A DNA stretch of 64,000 nt from Pseudooceanicola pacificus. Lineage in GTDB: Bacteria > Pseudomonadota > Alphaproteobacteria > Rhodobacterales > Rhodobacteraceae. Where the stretch lies: contig NZ_WNXQ01000004.1 in NCBI RefSeq assembly GCF_009789075.1, positions 349,681-413,680 on the forward strand. Direction: 5' to 3'. Each line of letters begins with the position of its first letter. Within the stretch, counting starts at the first letter, position 1. The notes beneath the pieces were generated by a model. It made no database searches, had not been told where the DNA came from, and saw nothing but the letters and a program-made list of their open reading frames with translations. A program made the translations under genes and the position numbers. Shown here in pieces: positions 43,049 through 52,074 of this stretch.

Positions 43049-44227
43049 ATGCTCGACGAGACCGTACCGATCACCCATATCGACCCGTTCGAGGTCGAGG
43101 TCATCAAGAATTCCAACGCGATCATGGGGCGGGAACTGTCGCCCGCGCCGATCCTCTGGCTCGAGAAATACGGCACCTACATCACCGGCCGCTACGACGT
43201 CACGCAGGCGCTGCTCAAGGACTGGCGGTCCTTCACCTCGACGGTGAAGGCCTTTGGCAACCGCGAATATATCCGCACCCTGATGGTGCAGGAGGATCCG
43301 CCCGATCACAGCGACCACCGCAAGGAGATGATGAAGCTCTTCTCGCCGGTCGCGCTCAGGGAATACGAGGCATATTTCAACCAGCAGGCCGAGATCATGG
43401 CCGACGAGATCGTCGCCAGAGGCGAGGTGGACGGCATCGCCGATATCGCCTCGCGCTTTGTGCTCAAGGTGTTTCCGGACATCCTCGGCGTGGTCGACAT
43501 GGACCGGCAGATGCTGCTGCCCTGGGCCGAACTTGCCTTCAACTCCACCGTGCCGGGCAGCCCGCTTTACAAGGAAAACCTCGAGCGCGCGGGCCACACG
43601 ATCCAGTGGTTCGAAGAGCAGATGCGGCGCGAGAATGTCACGCCGGACGGGATGGCGGGCCAGATCTACCGGCTCGGCGACGAGGGCCGCCTGACGCCCG
43701 AAGAGGCGGCGATCATGGTGATCGTGGTCTTCAGCGCCGGGTTCGACACCTCGATCCTCGCCATCGGCAACGGGCTGAAATACCTGGCCGACAATCCCGA
43801 CCAGTGGCAGATGATGCGCGACAATCCCAAGCTCGTGCGCACCGCCTTCGAAGAGACGATCCGCATGGATCCGCCCTCGCGCCTTCTGGGCCGGGGCGTG
43901 AGCGAGGATATGGAATTTTTTGGCGTCGACCTCAGGAAGGGCGACAGGATCGCCACGGTGCTGGGCGTCGCCAACCGCGACCCGGCCGCCTGGGAGGATC
44001 CCGACCGTTTCATGGTGGATCGCAAGCGGGTCCTGGGCCACACCTCCTTTGGCATGGGAATCCATGCCTGCGCGGGCCAGGCGCTTGCCCGGATGGAATT
44101 CGCAGCCATCGTCGGCGCGCTCGTCCGCCGCGTGGAGCGGATCGAGCTGACCGGCGCGTGCACCCGCAAGGTCAACAACCAGGCCTCCGGCTGGGATCAC
44201 GTGCCGCTGCGCCTGCATCCGGGCTGA
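43049..44227 (+). CDS. Cytochrome P450
   Basis: A 392-residue soluble bacterial P450. I-helix SAGFDTS (229-235), ExxR in EETIR (269-272) and heme loop FGMGIHACAG with ligand Cys341 are all intact, so it should be active. Start 43049 has GAGGGAAA upstream. No ferredoxin or ferredoxin reductase is encoded nearby, so electrons must come from partners elsewhere. It is divergent from the PrpD-like gene under a shared operator pair, and probably hydroxylates the pathway substrate. Confidence 0.95.
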   Translation: MLDETVPITHIDPFEVEVIKNSNAIMGRELSPAPILWLEKYGTYITGRYDVTQALLKDWRSFTSTVKAFGNREYIRTLMVQEDPPDHSDHRKEMMKLFSPVALREYEAYFNQQAEIMADEIVARGEVDGIADIASRFVLKVFPDILGVVDMDRQMLLPWAELAFNSTVPGSPLYKENLERAGHTIQWFEEQMRRENVTPDGMAGQIYRLGDEGRLTPEEAAIMVIVVFSAGFDTSILAIGNGLKYLADNPDQWQMMRDNPKLVRTAFEETIRMDPPSRLLGRGVSEDMEFFGVDLRKGDRIATVLGVANRDPAAWEDPDRFMVDRKRVLGHTSFGMGIHACAGQALARMEFAAIVGALVRRVERIELTGACTRKVNNQASGWDHVPLRLHPG

Positions 44228-44263
44228 AAGCGGCCGCCGCCACCAGGCCCCGCCGGGTGGCCC

Positions 44264-44488
44264 TCACACAAGCCGCAGGTAAGAGACAATCGCGCGCGCT
44301 GTGCCGCGCTGCGCCAGGCGCAAGCGCAAGTCGTCGATCGCCTCGGTCACGGTGACGGGGTCCGAAACGCAGCGGAACCGGATCGTGACGGTGCCGCCAT
44401 CGTCCGCAACGGACTCGATTTCGGCGCCGACCGCTGTGAGGGTGCGGCGCACTTCGCCGGACAGGTCGGTGTGGCTGGCCGGTTCCAC
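44264..44488 (-). CDS. Hypothetical small protein
   Basis: A 74-residue open frame starting with GTG directly after an in-frame TAG. The translation has alternating strand- and helix-like parts (TVTIRFRCVSDP, then EAIDDLRLRLAQ) and a codon pattern like real genes, but no known motif and only a weak ribosome site. It lies downstream of the Rieske gene on the same strand (77-base gap) and could be the last gene of that operon. Treat as tentative. Confidence 0.4.
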   Translation of the reverse strand: MEPASHTDLSGEVRRTLTAVGAEIESVADDGGTVTIRFRCVSDPVTVTEAIDDLRLRLAQRGTARAIVSYLRLV

Positions 44489-44565
44489 CTAGGCCGCCCC
44501 GTATCTGCCGCAGGTGACCGCGAGGGCCGTGGCCCGGGCGCAGACGGCGCGGAAAGCAACGCCGT

Positions 44566-45639
44566 TCACGCGACCGCCCCTTCCGTGCCGGGCTCTGCCT
44601 GTTCGGCCTCTGCCTTCATCAGGTCGTTCATCTTCCAGCGGAACATCGACAGCGCCGCATCGGCCGAAACCGGGACCATCTTGACATAGGGGTCCAGGCT
44701 CAGCGTGCGGCTCTGCGCCTCGATCATCTCCTTGTCCTCGTCAAAGGCGCGCAGCGTCAGTTGCATCGCATGTTCGGCCTGCTCTGCGCTGCCCGTGCGC
44801 GACGAGGGACCGTTGGTAAAGAAATAGCGCGCGGTCGTGTCGGTGATCGGCAGGATCAGCTGGCAGGTGCAGGAGGCCTCGATCGGGTCCACCCCGTCCG
44901 GCGCCTGATCGCCGCAGCGCTCGGCGGTCCCGGCGGGGTAGGTGCCCGATGTCATCAGCAGCGCGCCGGGGACGAGGAAATCGTAAGTCATCCAGCGGTC
45001 GGTCTTGCCGCTGCCCCCCTTGAGCGAGGTGCGCGGCATCGGCATGTCCCGCAGCCAGCGGCTGATCCGGACACCGCGGTCCAGCTTGGAAATCCGCGGC
45101 CGCGTCAGCGCGAAAAGCGGGGAATCCCCAAACGTGTTCTCATGCACATAGGACAGATGCGAGAAGTCGAGCAGGTTGTCGTTGATCAGCATGTAGTTCG
45201 CGTCGTAATCCAGATGCCCCCGGCGGAAGATCCAGGCGGGATCGTCCACCGCCCGAACCGGCGGGATCAGATCCGGGTCGGCGCTTGCCGGGTCGTCCAT
45301 CCAGATCCAGACCCATCCGCCGCCTTCCGTGACCGCATAGCTGCGCACACAGGCATGGGGCGGGATACGGTCCTGGCCGGGAATCTCGATGCAGCGGCCG
45401 GTGCGGTCGAATTTCAGCCCGTGATACATGCAGCGCAAGTCATCGCCCTCGATCCGCCCGATGGAAAGCGGCGCTGCGCGATGGCAGCACCGGTCCTCAA
45501 GCGCGACCAGCCTGCCGGCGGTGTCCCGGTAGAGCACGATCGGCGCGTTCATCACCATGACCCTGTGCTTGTCGCCGGCGGCGATCTCGTCCGACCAGGC
45601 GACCATGTACCAGGCCCGTTTGACGAATATGCGCTCCAT
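44566..45639 (-). CDS. Rieske non-heme iron oxygenase, VanA-like
   Basis: A 357-residue oxygenase subunit. The Rieske cluster ligands are Cys51-x-His53 and Cys70-x2-His73 (RCCHRAAPL, CMYHGLKF). The mononuclear iron site lies in NDNLLDFSHLSYVHENT with His161 and His166. Size and layout match vanillate O-demethylase-type enzymes that act on aromatic acids. Start 45639 has GGGAGGAAG; the same frame remains open far upstream but only as an antisense-like extension. No reductase component is encoded nearby. It belongs to the operon that begins at 50347. Confidence 0.93.
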   Translation of the reverse strand: MERIFVKRAWYMVAWSDEIAAGDKHRVMVMNAPIVLYRDTAGRLVALEDRCCHRAAPLSIGRIEGDDLRCMYHGLKFDRTGRCIEIPGQDRIPPHACVRSYAVTEGGGWVWIWMDDPASADPDLIPPVRAVDDPAWIFRRGHLDYDANYMLINDNLLDFSHLSYVHENTFGDSPLFALTRPRISKLDRGVRISRWLRDMPMPRTSLKGGSGKTDRWMTYDFLVPGALLMTSGTYPAGTAERCGDQAPDGVDPIEASCTCQLILPITDTTARYFFTNGPSSRTGSAEQAEHAMQLTLRAFDEDKEMIEAQSRTLSLDPYVKMVPVSADAALSMFRWKMNDLMKAEAEQAEPGTEGAVA

Positions 45640-45773
45640 AGCTTCCTCCCTCGCTGTGCGGGGCAGGCCCGCAGGTGTTCGCCCGTCGCCCGGCTGTCGT
45701 GAAGGCCGCGCAGGCCCGCAGCAGGTTCGGGTCGACATGCCTCGGGTCCGGCGTCCTGCTCCGGCGGCCGTGG

Positions 45774-46856
45774 TCAGGACAGGCCGTTGCGCACCAGCCA
45801 GTGCTCGATTGCGGCGGCGATCTCGTGGCTGTTCCGCTCCAGCATCATGGCATGTCCGTTGCCGTGGATCCCCTCGTCTTCGAGCCGCATATGGGCGACA
45901 TCCGCCCCGGCCTGGGCCAGGAAATCGACCATCCCGTGATTGTCGGCGGACATCCAGGAGGCCTCGGCGGTCACGACCACGATGGGAAAGCCGCAGAGGT
46001 TGGGCAGGCGCCGGGCGGGTTCGGCCTGGACGCGACAGGGCACCGCGCCCTCGAACGGTGCGGGCCGTTCCTCGGTCGCGATATCCCCGGGGTGCGCGGC
46101 GGGCGGGTCGAAGGTCATCGGCGCGGCGGTGATCCCCCAGGCGAGCCGCCCGCTTGGCCGGTCGGCAAAGGGCGGACCCACGGGTTCCACCGCGACGATC
46201 CCCGCCACAAGGCCCGGGCGCGCATCCGCCATCAGCCAGCCGGTCGGCCCGCCCGCGCTGTGGGTCAGCAGGATCGCGGGCCCGATCAGGTCCAGCAGCG
46301 CGGCACCCGCCGCCTGGCAATCCGTGTGGCTCTGCCCGATATCGGCGGCCATGGGGCCAGCCCCGGCAAAGAAGGTATCGAACGCCGGATCGCCCAATTG
46401 CCCGCTGCCCGGCCACTGGTTGTGCAGTGCGGCACTCGGATATTGCCCGGGCTCCGCCTCGGGCCGGGAAAACAGCTTTTCGATGAAGGCGGCGACCGGG
46501 GGCGGGCCCATCTCGCCCTGCACCGCCGGGTGATGCGGCGCGCGGCCGTGACCGGGGCGGTCCACCACATAGACGGCATAGCCGCGCCGGACGAACCAGT
46601 GCACCCAGCCCTCGCCGCCATCGGCGGTGCCGAGATAGTCGAGCCCCTGACCGCCCCCGCCATGGATCATCACGATGGGCAGGGCGTGGCGCAGATCGGA
46701 GGGGATCCAGTATTCCACATACATCTGCCCGCGCAGCGCCTTGCCACCTGGCAGATCGACAGGCTGCGCCCCGGTCCAGAAGAACCCCTGCGCGGCAAGG
46801 CGCAGCTCTGCGCCTGCGCTGGCGTGAAGATCGGCGGGGCGGAAGGATCGGGTCAT
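45774..46856 (-). CDS. Alpha/beta hydrolase (esterase-like)
   Basis: A 360-residue hydrolase. Oxyanion strand IVMIHGGGGQGLDYLG near residue 85, DRPGHGRAPHH, nucleophile elbow LLTHSAGGPTGW with Ser, and a late EDEGIHGNGHAMM with the catalytic His. The N-terminal 65 residues contain ELRLAAQGFFWTGAQ, typical of a group of large esterases. Start 46856 is chosen for the core fold; its ribosome site is weak. Probable role: ester or lactone cleavage within the oxygenase pathway. Confidence 0.85.
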   Translation of the reverse strand: MTRSFRPADLHASAGAELRLAAQGFFWTGAQPVDLPGGKALRGQMYVEYWIPSDLRHALPIVMIHGGGGQGLDYLGTADGGEGWVHWFVRRGYAVYVVDRPGHGRAPHHPAVQGEMGPPPVAAFIEKLFSRPEAEPGQYPSAALHNQWPGSGQLGDPAFDTFFAGAGPMAADIGQSHTDCQAAGAALLDLIGPAILLTHSAGGPTGWLMADARPGLVAGIVAVEPVGPPFADRPSGRLAWGITAAPMTFDPPAAHPGDIATEERPAPFEGAVPCRVQAEPARRLPNLCGFPIVVVTAEASWMSADNHGMVDFLAQAGADVAHMRLEDEGIHGNGHAMMLERNSHEIAAAIEHWLVRNGLS

Positions 46857-46924
46857 GGGCCTGCTTTCGCACGGACGGACAGGGACCGCACTGGGACGGG
46901 AACCGCCCGGTGCGGCGCACGCCG

Positions 46925-48115
46925 TCACACGGTTTCGGGCAGTGGCGGCGCTGTTTCGAGCGTCTTGGTGAACATCGCGCGTTCCCGGGCCACGTCGGGA
47001 TGATCCGTCAGCTGGCGCATGCCGATCAGCGCCTCCTCCAGCGCCTGGCCTCCGCCATTGGCGTGATAGATCATCCGCTTGTTCTTTACCGCCTGGGGCG
47101 AGGCGATGTTGTCGAACTTGTCCTTCCGCTCGGCGCTCCAGCGGTCCAGCGCATCGTCCGTCGCGCCGTTCATGATGATCGCCGCAAGCGTGGGGTAGAG
47201 CGCGAAGGTGTCGAACAGCCCCGAGGTGAGGCCCAGCCCGCCCGTCGGGTTCGTCGCATGGGCTGCGTCGCCCGCAAGCACCACCCGCCCCTTGCGGAAG
47301 GTCGGGGCCGAGCGCTGGTGCATCCGGTAGGGGCTGGCCAGCTTGACCTCATAGCTCTCGTTGCCGGGAAGGAGGCGCGAATAGGCCTCGGGGAGGCGCT
47401 CCATGAAGGTCTCTTCGGGAAGCGAGGCGTCTTCCATATAGGTGCAGCGCCACAGGCCGTCATTGTCGATCTTGGCGATGATCGCCCCGTCCCGGTCGTC
47501 GATCACCATCATCGAGCGGGCATAACCGAACTTCTCGAAATCGTAATAGAGGTTCGTCGCCACGAAGCGTTCGGGCCAGGTCATGCCCTCGAAGGGCAGC
47601 TCCAGCAACTCGCGCACCGTGCTGGCGGCCCCGTCGGCGCCGATCACGTATTTCGCGCGATGCTCGACCGGGCCGCCTGGTGCCTCGGCGCGGACCGTGA
47701 CGCCCTCGGCGTCCTGGGTCAGTCCGGTGACCTTGGTGTCGAATTCGACCTTGGCATTCGCATGGTTCGACAGGCGCGCCATCGCGATCTCGGCCAGCTT
47801 GTTCTGGCCCATATGCAGGTTGTTCGGGTGGCGGACATGGCCTTCCAGCACATTCAGGCTGAAAAAGATCTTCTCCTGCGTCTTGTGCACGAGATAGCAG
47901 TAATCCTGCTTCTTGAACCCGATCCGATAGGCATCGTCCAGGATGCCCAGCTTCTCGATCCCGTCGAGGACCGACCAGTGATAGACCATGGCGCGCGGCG
48001 AATCCTGAATGCCCGGCGCGCGTTCCAGCAGGCGCACCTTTACCCCGGCCCGCGCCAGGCCCAATGCGTTCAGGAACCCGGTCGGGCCGCCGCCGACGAT
48101 GATGACGTCATCCAT
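46925..48115 (-). CDS. FAD-dependent aromatic monooxygenase (PHBH fold)
   Basis: A 396-residue flavin hydroxylase. FAD-binding VIIVGGGPTGFLNALGLARAG-type start (residues 4-22, GxGxxG at 8-13), DG motif GADGAASTVRELL and GD motif GDAAHATNPTGGLGL near residue 285. This is the p-hydroxybenzoate-hydroxylase class, which adds oxygen to phenolic or similar rings with NAD(P)H and needs no separate reductase. It lies between the CMD and alpha/beta hydrolase genes on the same strand. Confidence 0.93.
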   Translation of the reverse strand: MDDVIIVGGGPTGFLNALGLARAGVKVRLLERAPGIQDSPRAMVYHWSVLDGIEKLGILDDAYRIGFKKQDYCYLVHKTQEKIFFSLNVLEGHVRHPNNLHMGQNKLAEIAMARLSNHANAKVEFDTKVTGLTQDAEGVTVRAEAPGGPVEHRAKYVIGADGAASTVRELLELPFEGMTWPERFVATNLYYDFEKFGYARSMMVIDDRDGAIIAKIDNDGLWRCTYMEDASLPEETFMERLPEAYSRLLPGNESYEVKLASPYRMHQRSAPTFRKGRVVLAGDAAHATNPTGGLGLTSGLFDTFALYPTLAAIIMNGATDDALDRWSAERKDKFDNIASPQAVKNKRMIYHANGGGQALEEALIGMRQLTDHPDVARERAMFTKTLETAPPLPETV

Positions 48116-48181
48116 TTCATATCTCCCTTACTGCCTGCGTGGCACACCCGGGGCCGGTCGGACCCGGGGCGATCTTGCGGA

Positions 48182-48583
48182 TCAGAGCAAGCCTTCCTCG
48201 GTCAGGACCTTCCGCGCGAGGCGGAAGCATTCGACGCCGCAGGGCACGCCCCCGTAGATCGCGACCACGTGGATGATCGCGCGGATCTCTTCCTTCGAGA
48301 CGCCGTTGCGGATCGCGCCGCGGCAGTGGGTCTCCCACTCCTGCGCGCGGGCCAGCACGCCCAGCATGGCCAGGTTGATCATGCTGCGCGTCTTGACATC
48401 GATCGTCTCGTCCCCCCAGCCGAAGCCCCAGCACCACGAGGTCATCGCCTGCTGGAACGGGCGCGAGAAATCGTCAGCCGCGGCCAGGTTCTTTTCGACA
48501 TATTCGGGGCCAAGCGTCGCTTTGCGCTTTGCAAGCCCGGCTTCAAACAGGTCTTCCAGACCCGACTCGAAGAAATCTTCCAT
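48182..48583 (-). CDS. Carboxymuconolactone decarboxylase family protein
   Basis: A 133-residue CMD/AhpD-like protein: helical core with TRSMINLAMLGVLARAQEWE, the active-site region THCRGAIRNGVSKEEIRAII and the final VAIYGGVPCGVECFRLA. In this family the enzyme opens or decarboxylates a lactone in the protocatechuate pathway, but the only cysteines here are CRG and CGVEC, and no CxxC is present, so peroxidase activity is unlikely. Start 48583 follows AAAGGAG. It is part of the operon with the flavin hydroxylase. Confidence 0.87.
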   Translation of the reverse strand: MEDFFESGLEDLFEAGLAKRKATLGPEYVEKNLAAADDFSRPFQQAMTSWCWGFGWGDETIDVKTRSMINLAMLGVLARAQEWETHCRGAIRNGVSKEEIRAIIHVVAIYGGVPCGVECFRLARKVLTEEGLL

Positions 48584-48629
48584 GTGGTACTCCTTTGCTG
48601 GTATCGCGCCTGCGCGGGGCGGCGCCGGG

Positions 48630-49424
48630 TCAGTCGGTCGGGTCGGCGTCAAGGCGAATGGCGACCCCTTCGGCCCCTGGCCCCGCCGGCGGGTAAAGCG
48701 TCATCTTGCGCGGATCGTGCCCGGGTATGACGCCGGAGCGATCCGTGGCGAGGGCATAGATCCGGTTGTAGCCCTCAAGCGTGTCGGCCAGGCTGTGCAG
48801 GATCGGAAAGGCACGGCCCTGTTCCATGTTGGCGTAATAGTGGCTCGCATCCGAGGCGAGCACCATCCAGCCGCGCCGGGTCCAGACCCGGACAACCTGC
48901 AGGCCCATGCTGTGGCCGCCCACGTGGTGCAGCTCCAGCCCCGGCGCCAGTTCAGACACTCCGTCATGAAAGGTGACGCGCCCGGCATAGACCTTGCGCA
49001 CCATCTCGACGACGTCGGCTTCCTCGAACGGGTGGCGCATCGCGTCGTGGCACATGCAGCGGCCCGTGCAATAGGCCATCTCGCTGTCCTGCAGGTGATA
49101 GCGCGCGCGGGGGAACAGCGCGTGGTTTCCAGCATGGTCGAAATGCATATGCGACAGGATCACGTCGCCCACCGAGTCCGGATCGACGCCCAGCCGGGCC
49201 AACGCCTGCCCCGGATCGTTCACCAGCTCGCGGTTCCGCTTGCGCGCGATTTCGGCGTCAAAGCCCGTGTCCAGCACGAAACTGCGCGACCCGTTGCGGA
49301 TCAGCCAGATGAAGTAATCCATCGGCATCGGCCCGTCATGCGGATCGCCGCCCAGGAAATTCCCGGCGACGGTCGCCTTGGCGTTGTGGCCGTAGCGGAT
49401 CGCGTAGATCTCGTAAGGGGTCAT
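48630..49424 (-). CDS. MBL-fold hydrolase (N-acyl-homoserine lactonase-like)
   Basis: A 264-residue metallo-beta-lactamase-fold protein. Zinc ligands are seen in HMHFDHAGN (HxHxDH), GGHSMGLQ, ASDASHYY and IPGHDP. The arrangement resembles AHL lactonases such as AttM/AiiA. In this operon, between HIBADH-like and CMD genes, cleavage of a pathway lactone is as likely as quorum quenching. Start 49424 has GGGAGGAG. Confidence 0.87.
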   Translation of the reverse strand: MTPYEIYAIRYGHNAKATVAGNFLGGDPHDGPMPMDYFIWLIRNGSRSFVLDTGFDAEIARKRNRELVNDPGQALARLGVDPDSVGDVILSHMHFDHAGNHALFPRARYHLQDSEMAYCTGRCMCHDAMRHPFEEADVVEMVRKVYAGRVTFHDGVSELAPGLELHHVGGHSMGLQVVRVWTRRGWMVLASDASHYYANMEQGRAFPILHSLADTLEGYNRIYALATDRSGVIPGHDPRKMTLYPPAGPGAEGVAIRLDADPTD

Positions 49425-49450
49425 CCGGTCTCCTCCCGGCCCGGTCGGGC

Positions 49451-50347
49451 CTATGCCCCTTCGCGCTCCTTCGCCCGAAGGGAGACCCCGGCGCGCGATT
49501 CCGCAAGCTCTGCGATCCGGCAAAAATCGCTGTCGGGGCCAAGTTCCTCAAGCGCCCTGTCCCATTCCGCCAGCACCGCCGAACAGGCCGCGACGTCAAG
49601 GCCGAGTGTCTTGGCCGTTTCGACAAACAGGCGCACGTCCTTGCTCATCAGCCCGGTGGTGAAGCCCGCGTCGAAGCTGCCGGTCAGCACCCGGTTGGGA
49701 TACTTGTCCATCGTGGCGGTGTTGCGCCCGCTGCTGACATTGATCACGTCCAGCATCACCTTGGGATCGAGGCCCGAGCGCACGCCCATCGACAGGGCTT
49801 CGGCCGTCACGGCCATGGCGGTGGCGGACAGCATGTTGTTCACCAGCTTCATGGTCTGGGCCAGACCGGCGCTGTCGCCGATATAGAACGGCTTGCCAAT
49901 CGCCTCGAAGGGCGCGCGCAGGTCATCGAAATCCTGACGCGGGCCCGAGAACATGACCGAAATCGTGCCCGCCACGGCGCCCGAGACACCGCCGCTGACC
50001 GGAGAGTCGAGCCAGCGCACATTGCGCCCGGCCAGGTCGGCGGCAATGGCACGCGAGGCTTCCGGGCCGGTGGTCGACAGGTCGACAACCCGCACCAGCG
50101 CGCGGCCTTCCAGGCCCTGCGCGACGCGGCGCACCACATCGGGCGTCGGCAGAGACAGGAAGATCGTGCCCACCCGGTCCGCCAGCTCGCGCAGCGAGTC
50201 CACGGCCGTGGCGCCATTGTCGACGAAACGCTGTGTCGCGGCGGCGTTGGTGTCATGGACGACCAGCGACAGACCGGCCGCCTGCATGCGTGCCGCCATC
50301 GGGGCGCCCATGTTTCCCAGACCGACAAAGCCAAGTTCTTCCTGCAT
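49451..50347 (-). CDS. NAD(P)-dependent 3-hydroxyisobutyrate-dehydrogenase-family oxidoreductase
   Basis: A 298-residue beta-hydroxyacid dehydrogenase. Cofactor loop GFVGLGNMGAPMA (residues 6-18), substrate loop LDSPVSGGVSGA, and catalytic Lys in TMKLVNNM. Family members oxidise 3-hydroxyisobutyrate, tartronate semialdehyde or similar acids. Start 50347 follows GGGAGGA. It is the first gene of the six- or seven-gene operon running to 44566/44264, and a partial copy of the shared operator lies at 50434-50449. Confidence 0.9.
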   Translation of the reverse strand: MQEELGFVGLGNMGAPMAARMQAAGLSLVVHDTNAAATQRFVDNGATAVDSLRELADRVGTIFLSLPTPDVVRRVAQGLEGRALVRVVDLSTTGPEASRAIAADLAGRNVRWLDSPVSGGVSGAVAGTISVMFSGPRQDFDDLRAPFEAIGKPFYIGDSAGLAQTMKLVNNMLSATAMAVTAEALSMGVRSGLDPKVMLDVINVSSGRNTATMDKYPNRVLTGSFDAGFTTGLMSKDVRLFVETAKTLGLDVAACSAVLAEWDRALEELGPDSDFCRIAELAESRAGVSLRAKEREGA

Positions 50348-50433
50348 GGCGTCCTCCCTCTCCTGCTGCCTCGACATCTCCGCGCCACGGGGTCGGATCG
50401 GGCCAACAGGTGGAACGGCGTCAAGAGTATGGA

Positions 50434-50449
50434 TAGTATGGGTATTACC
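50434..50449. promoter_or_regulatory. Partial GntR/FCD-type operator before the HIBADH operon
   Basis: TAGTAT-GGGT-ATTACC. The left arm equals that of the TRAP-promoter site read on the opposite strand; the right arm is degenerate. It lies 87 bases upstream of the operon's first start codon. Confidence 0.4.
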
Positions 50450-50518
50450 GTAACACAATCCTAAAACGGAAAATGCCGCGCCCCGGTCGGCGGTTTGCCC
50501 ACCGTCCTGCCGGGGGGG

Positions 50519-51202
50519 TCAGCCGGGCATGTTCTTGAGGGCCACCGCGGCGGCGTTGCGGACATGTTCCACCGCCAGGCGGCGTGCGGTTTTCCCGTCG
50601 CGGACCATCATCGCGTCCACGACCGCGCCGATTTCTTTCACCGACTCCTCCAGCCGGCCCGCCTGCTGCAGCGATGTCGCCCGCAGAAGGACGACCTTGG
50701 AGTTGAGATAGCCCAGGCTCGGCCCGATCGCGGTGTTGCCCGACCCTTCGAAGAGGCAGGCGTAAAAGTTGTTCTTGGCCTCCAGCCGCACCAGCCGGTC
50801 GGTGGTGTGGACCGCCGCCTTGATCTGCTCGAACGCCACTTTCAGCCGCGCGCGGGCCTCGTCATCCGCGCTTTCGGCAAAAAGCTCGCTCGCCAGCCCT
50901 TCGAGCTCTTCGCGCACGCGATAGAGATCCTCGGCCTGTTTCCTGGTCAGCCGGGCCACGATTGGCCCGCGATGGGGCACGATGTCGATCAGCCCCTCGG
51001 TTTCGAGCTGGCGCAGCGCCTCGCGCACAAGGGTGCGGCTGACCCCGGTGAGTTCGCATAATTCGCGTTCCGGCAGGCGCTGGCCCCCCACGAAATGACC
51101 CAGGGCTATCGCGTTCCGGATGTTTTCGGTGACGGTATGGCGCAGGGGGGCCGCGACACGTTCGGCCTTCATTTCAAACTTGGCGGGTGTGGTCTGGCTC
51201 AC
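50519..51202 (-). CDS. GntR family regulator with FCD domain
   Basis: A 227-residue FadR/VanR-type regulator. The winged helix spans about residues 15-80 (TENIRNAIALGHFVGGQRLP, ERELCELTGVSRTLVREALR, IVPHRGPIVA) and a helical FCD ligand domain follows (RVREELEGLASELFAE, RLEAKNNFYACLFEGS). The GTG start at 51202 has GGAAG 6 bases upstream; ATG 51172 has no site. A dyad at 51222-51237 suggests autorepression. Related dyads at the PrpD/P450, HIBADH and TRAP promoters make this the likely regulator of the whole 41.5-56 kb pathway. Confidence 0.92.
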   Translation of the reverse strand: MSQTTPAKFEMKAERVAAPLRHTVTENIRNAIALGHFVGGQRLPERELCELTGVSRTLVREALRQLETEGLIDIVPHRGPIVARLTRKQAEDLYRVREELEGLASELFAESADDEARARLKVAFEQIKAAVHTTDRLVRLEAKNNFYACLFEGSGNTAIGPSLGYLNSKVVLLRATSLQQAGRLEESVKEIGAVVDAMMVRDGKTARRLAVEHVRNAAAVALKNMPG

Positions 51203-51221
51203 GTGATCTTCCGGCCTATGG

Positions 51222-51237
51222 TTGCATAATCATACAA
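51222..51237. promoter_or_regulatory. GntR/FCD-type operator at the regulator's own promoter
   Basis: TTGCAT-AATC-ATACAA, 20 bases upstream of the regulator's start codon. Confidence 0.6.
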
Positions 51238-51282
51238 TATCAGTGTTCCCGGTTCGTTGAAATGGCCTGCAAGCATGGCGGG

Positions 51283-52074
51283 TCAGGCGGCCGACCAGCC
51301 GCCGTCCACCGGCAGGGTCGCGCCCGTAATGTCATCGCCGGCGGGCGAGCAGAGCAGACGGATCATCGCCGAAACCGCCGCGGTGCCCACGAAACGGCCC
51401 GTCGGGTTGCGCCCGATCAGATATGCGGCCTGGGCCTCCTCCATCCCGATCCCCTCGGCGCGCGCCTGCGCGGCGATCCTGTCCAGGATGGCCCCGGTGG
51501 GCAGGGTGCCGGGGCTGACCGCGTTGCAGGTGATCCCCGTGCGCGCCAGTTCCACGGCAAGCGCGCGGGTCATCCCCAGCAGTCCCGTCTTGGTGGTGAC
51601 ATAGTCGACGCGGTTGGCAGCGCCCCGCTGGCCGTAGATCGACGAAAGGTTGACGATCCGCCCCCATCCCCGCCGCTTCATGCCCGGAACCAGCAGGCGG
51701 GCCAGATGGAACGGCGCCGAAAGGTTGACGGCAAGCGCAAGGTCCCATTCCGCCGGGCTGTATTCCTCGACCGGGTGGAAATGGCGCACCACCGCGTTGT
51801 TGATCAGGATGTCGATGCCGCCGAACCGGTCCTCGGCCGCCGCGACCAGCCGCTCGATGGCGGCCAGGTCGCGCAGGTCGGCGGGGTGGAACAGGGTCTG
51901 AACCCCTGCCTTGCGGGCGAGATCGGCGGCGATCCCCCTGCCTGCCTCGTCCGCAGCGATCCCGGTCAGCACGACCCGCGCGCCTGCCGTGGCCAGGTCC
52001 TGCGCTATGTCGAGGCCCAGCCCCGCATCGGACCCGGTGACAAGGGCCACGCGACCGCTGAGCGGGCCCGCCAT
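51283..52074 (-). CDS. SDR family oxidoreductase (hydroxybutyrate-dehydrogenase-like)
   Basis: A 263-residue classical SDR. Cofactor loop TGSDAGLG near residue 14, NNAVV, catalytic Ser in VNLSSIYGQRG and Tyr-x3-Lys in DYVTTKTG. It carries no basic residue after strand 2 (TGIAADEA), which leaves cofactor preference open. The start overlaps the upstream SDR stop by one base (TGATG). It is the last gene of the TRAP-SDR operon. Substrate unknown. Confidence 0.9.
   Translation of the reverse strand: MAGPLSGRVALVTGSDAGLGLDIAQDLATAGARVVLTGIAADEAGRGIAADLARKAGVQTLFHPADLRDLAAIERLVAAAEDRFGGIDILINNAVVRHFHPVEEYSPAEWDLALAVNLSAPFHLARLLVPGMKRRGWGRIVNLSSIYGQRGAANRVDYVTTKTGLLGMTRALAVELARTGITCNAVSPGTLPTGAILDRIAAQARAEGIGMEEAQAAYLIGRNPTGRFVGTAAVSAMIRLLCSPAGDDITGATLPVDGGWSAA

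Noticed and set aside
44566..46920. Apparent 784-residue fusion of the Rieske oxygenase with an upstream domain
   Set aside because: The upstream half is antisense-like frame-shifted reading of the alpha/beta hydrolase gene; the Rieske gene has its own strong ribosome site at 45639.
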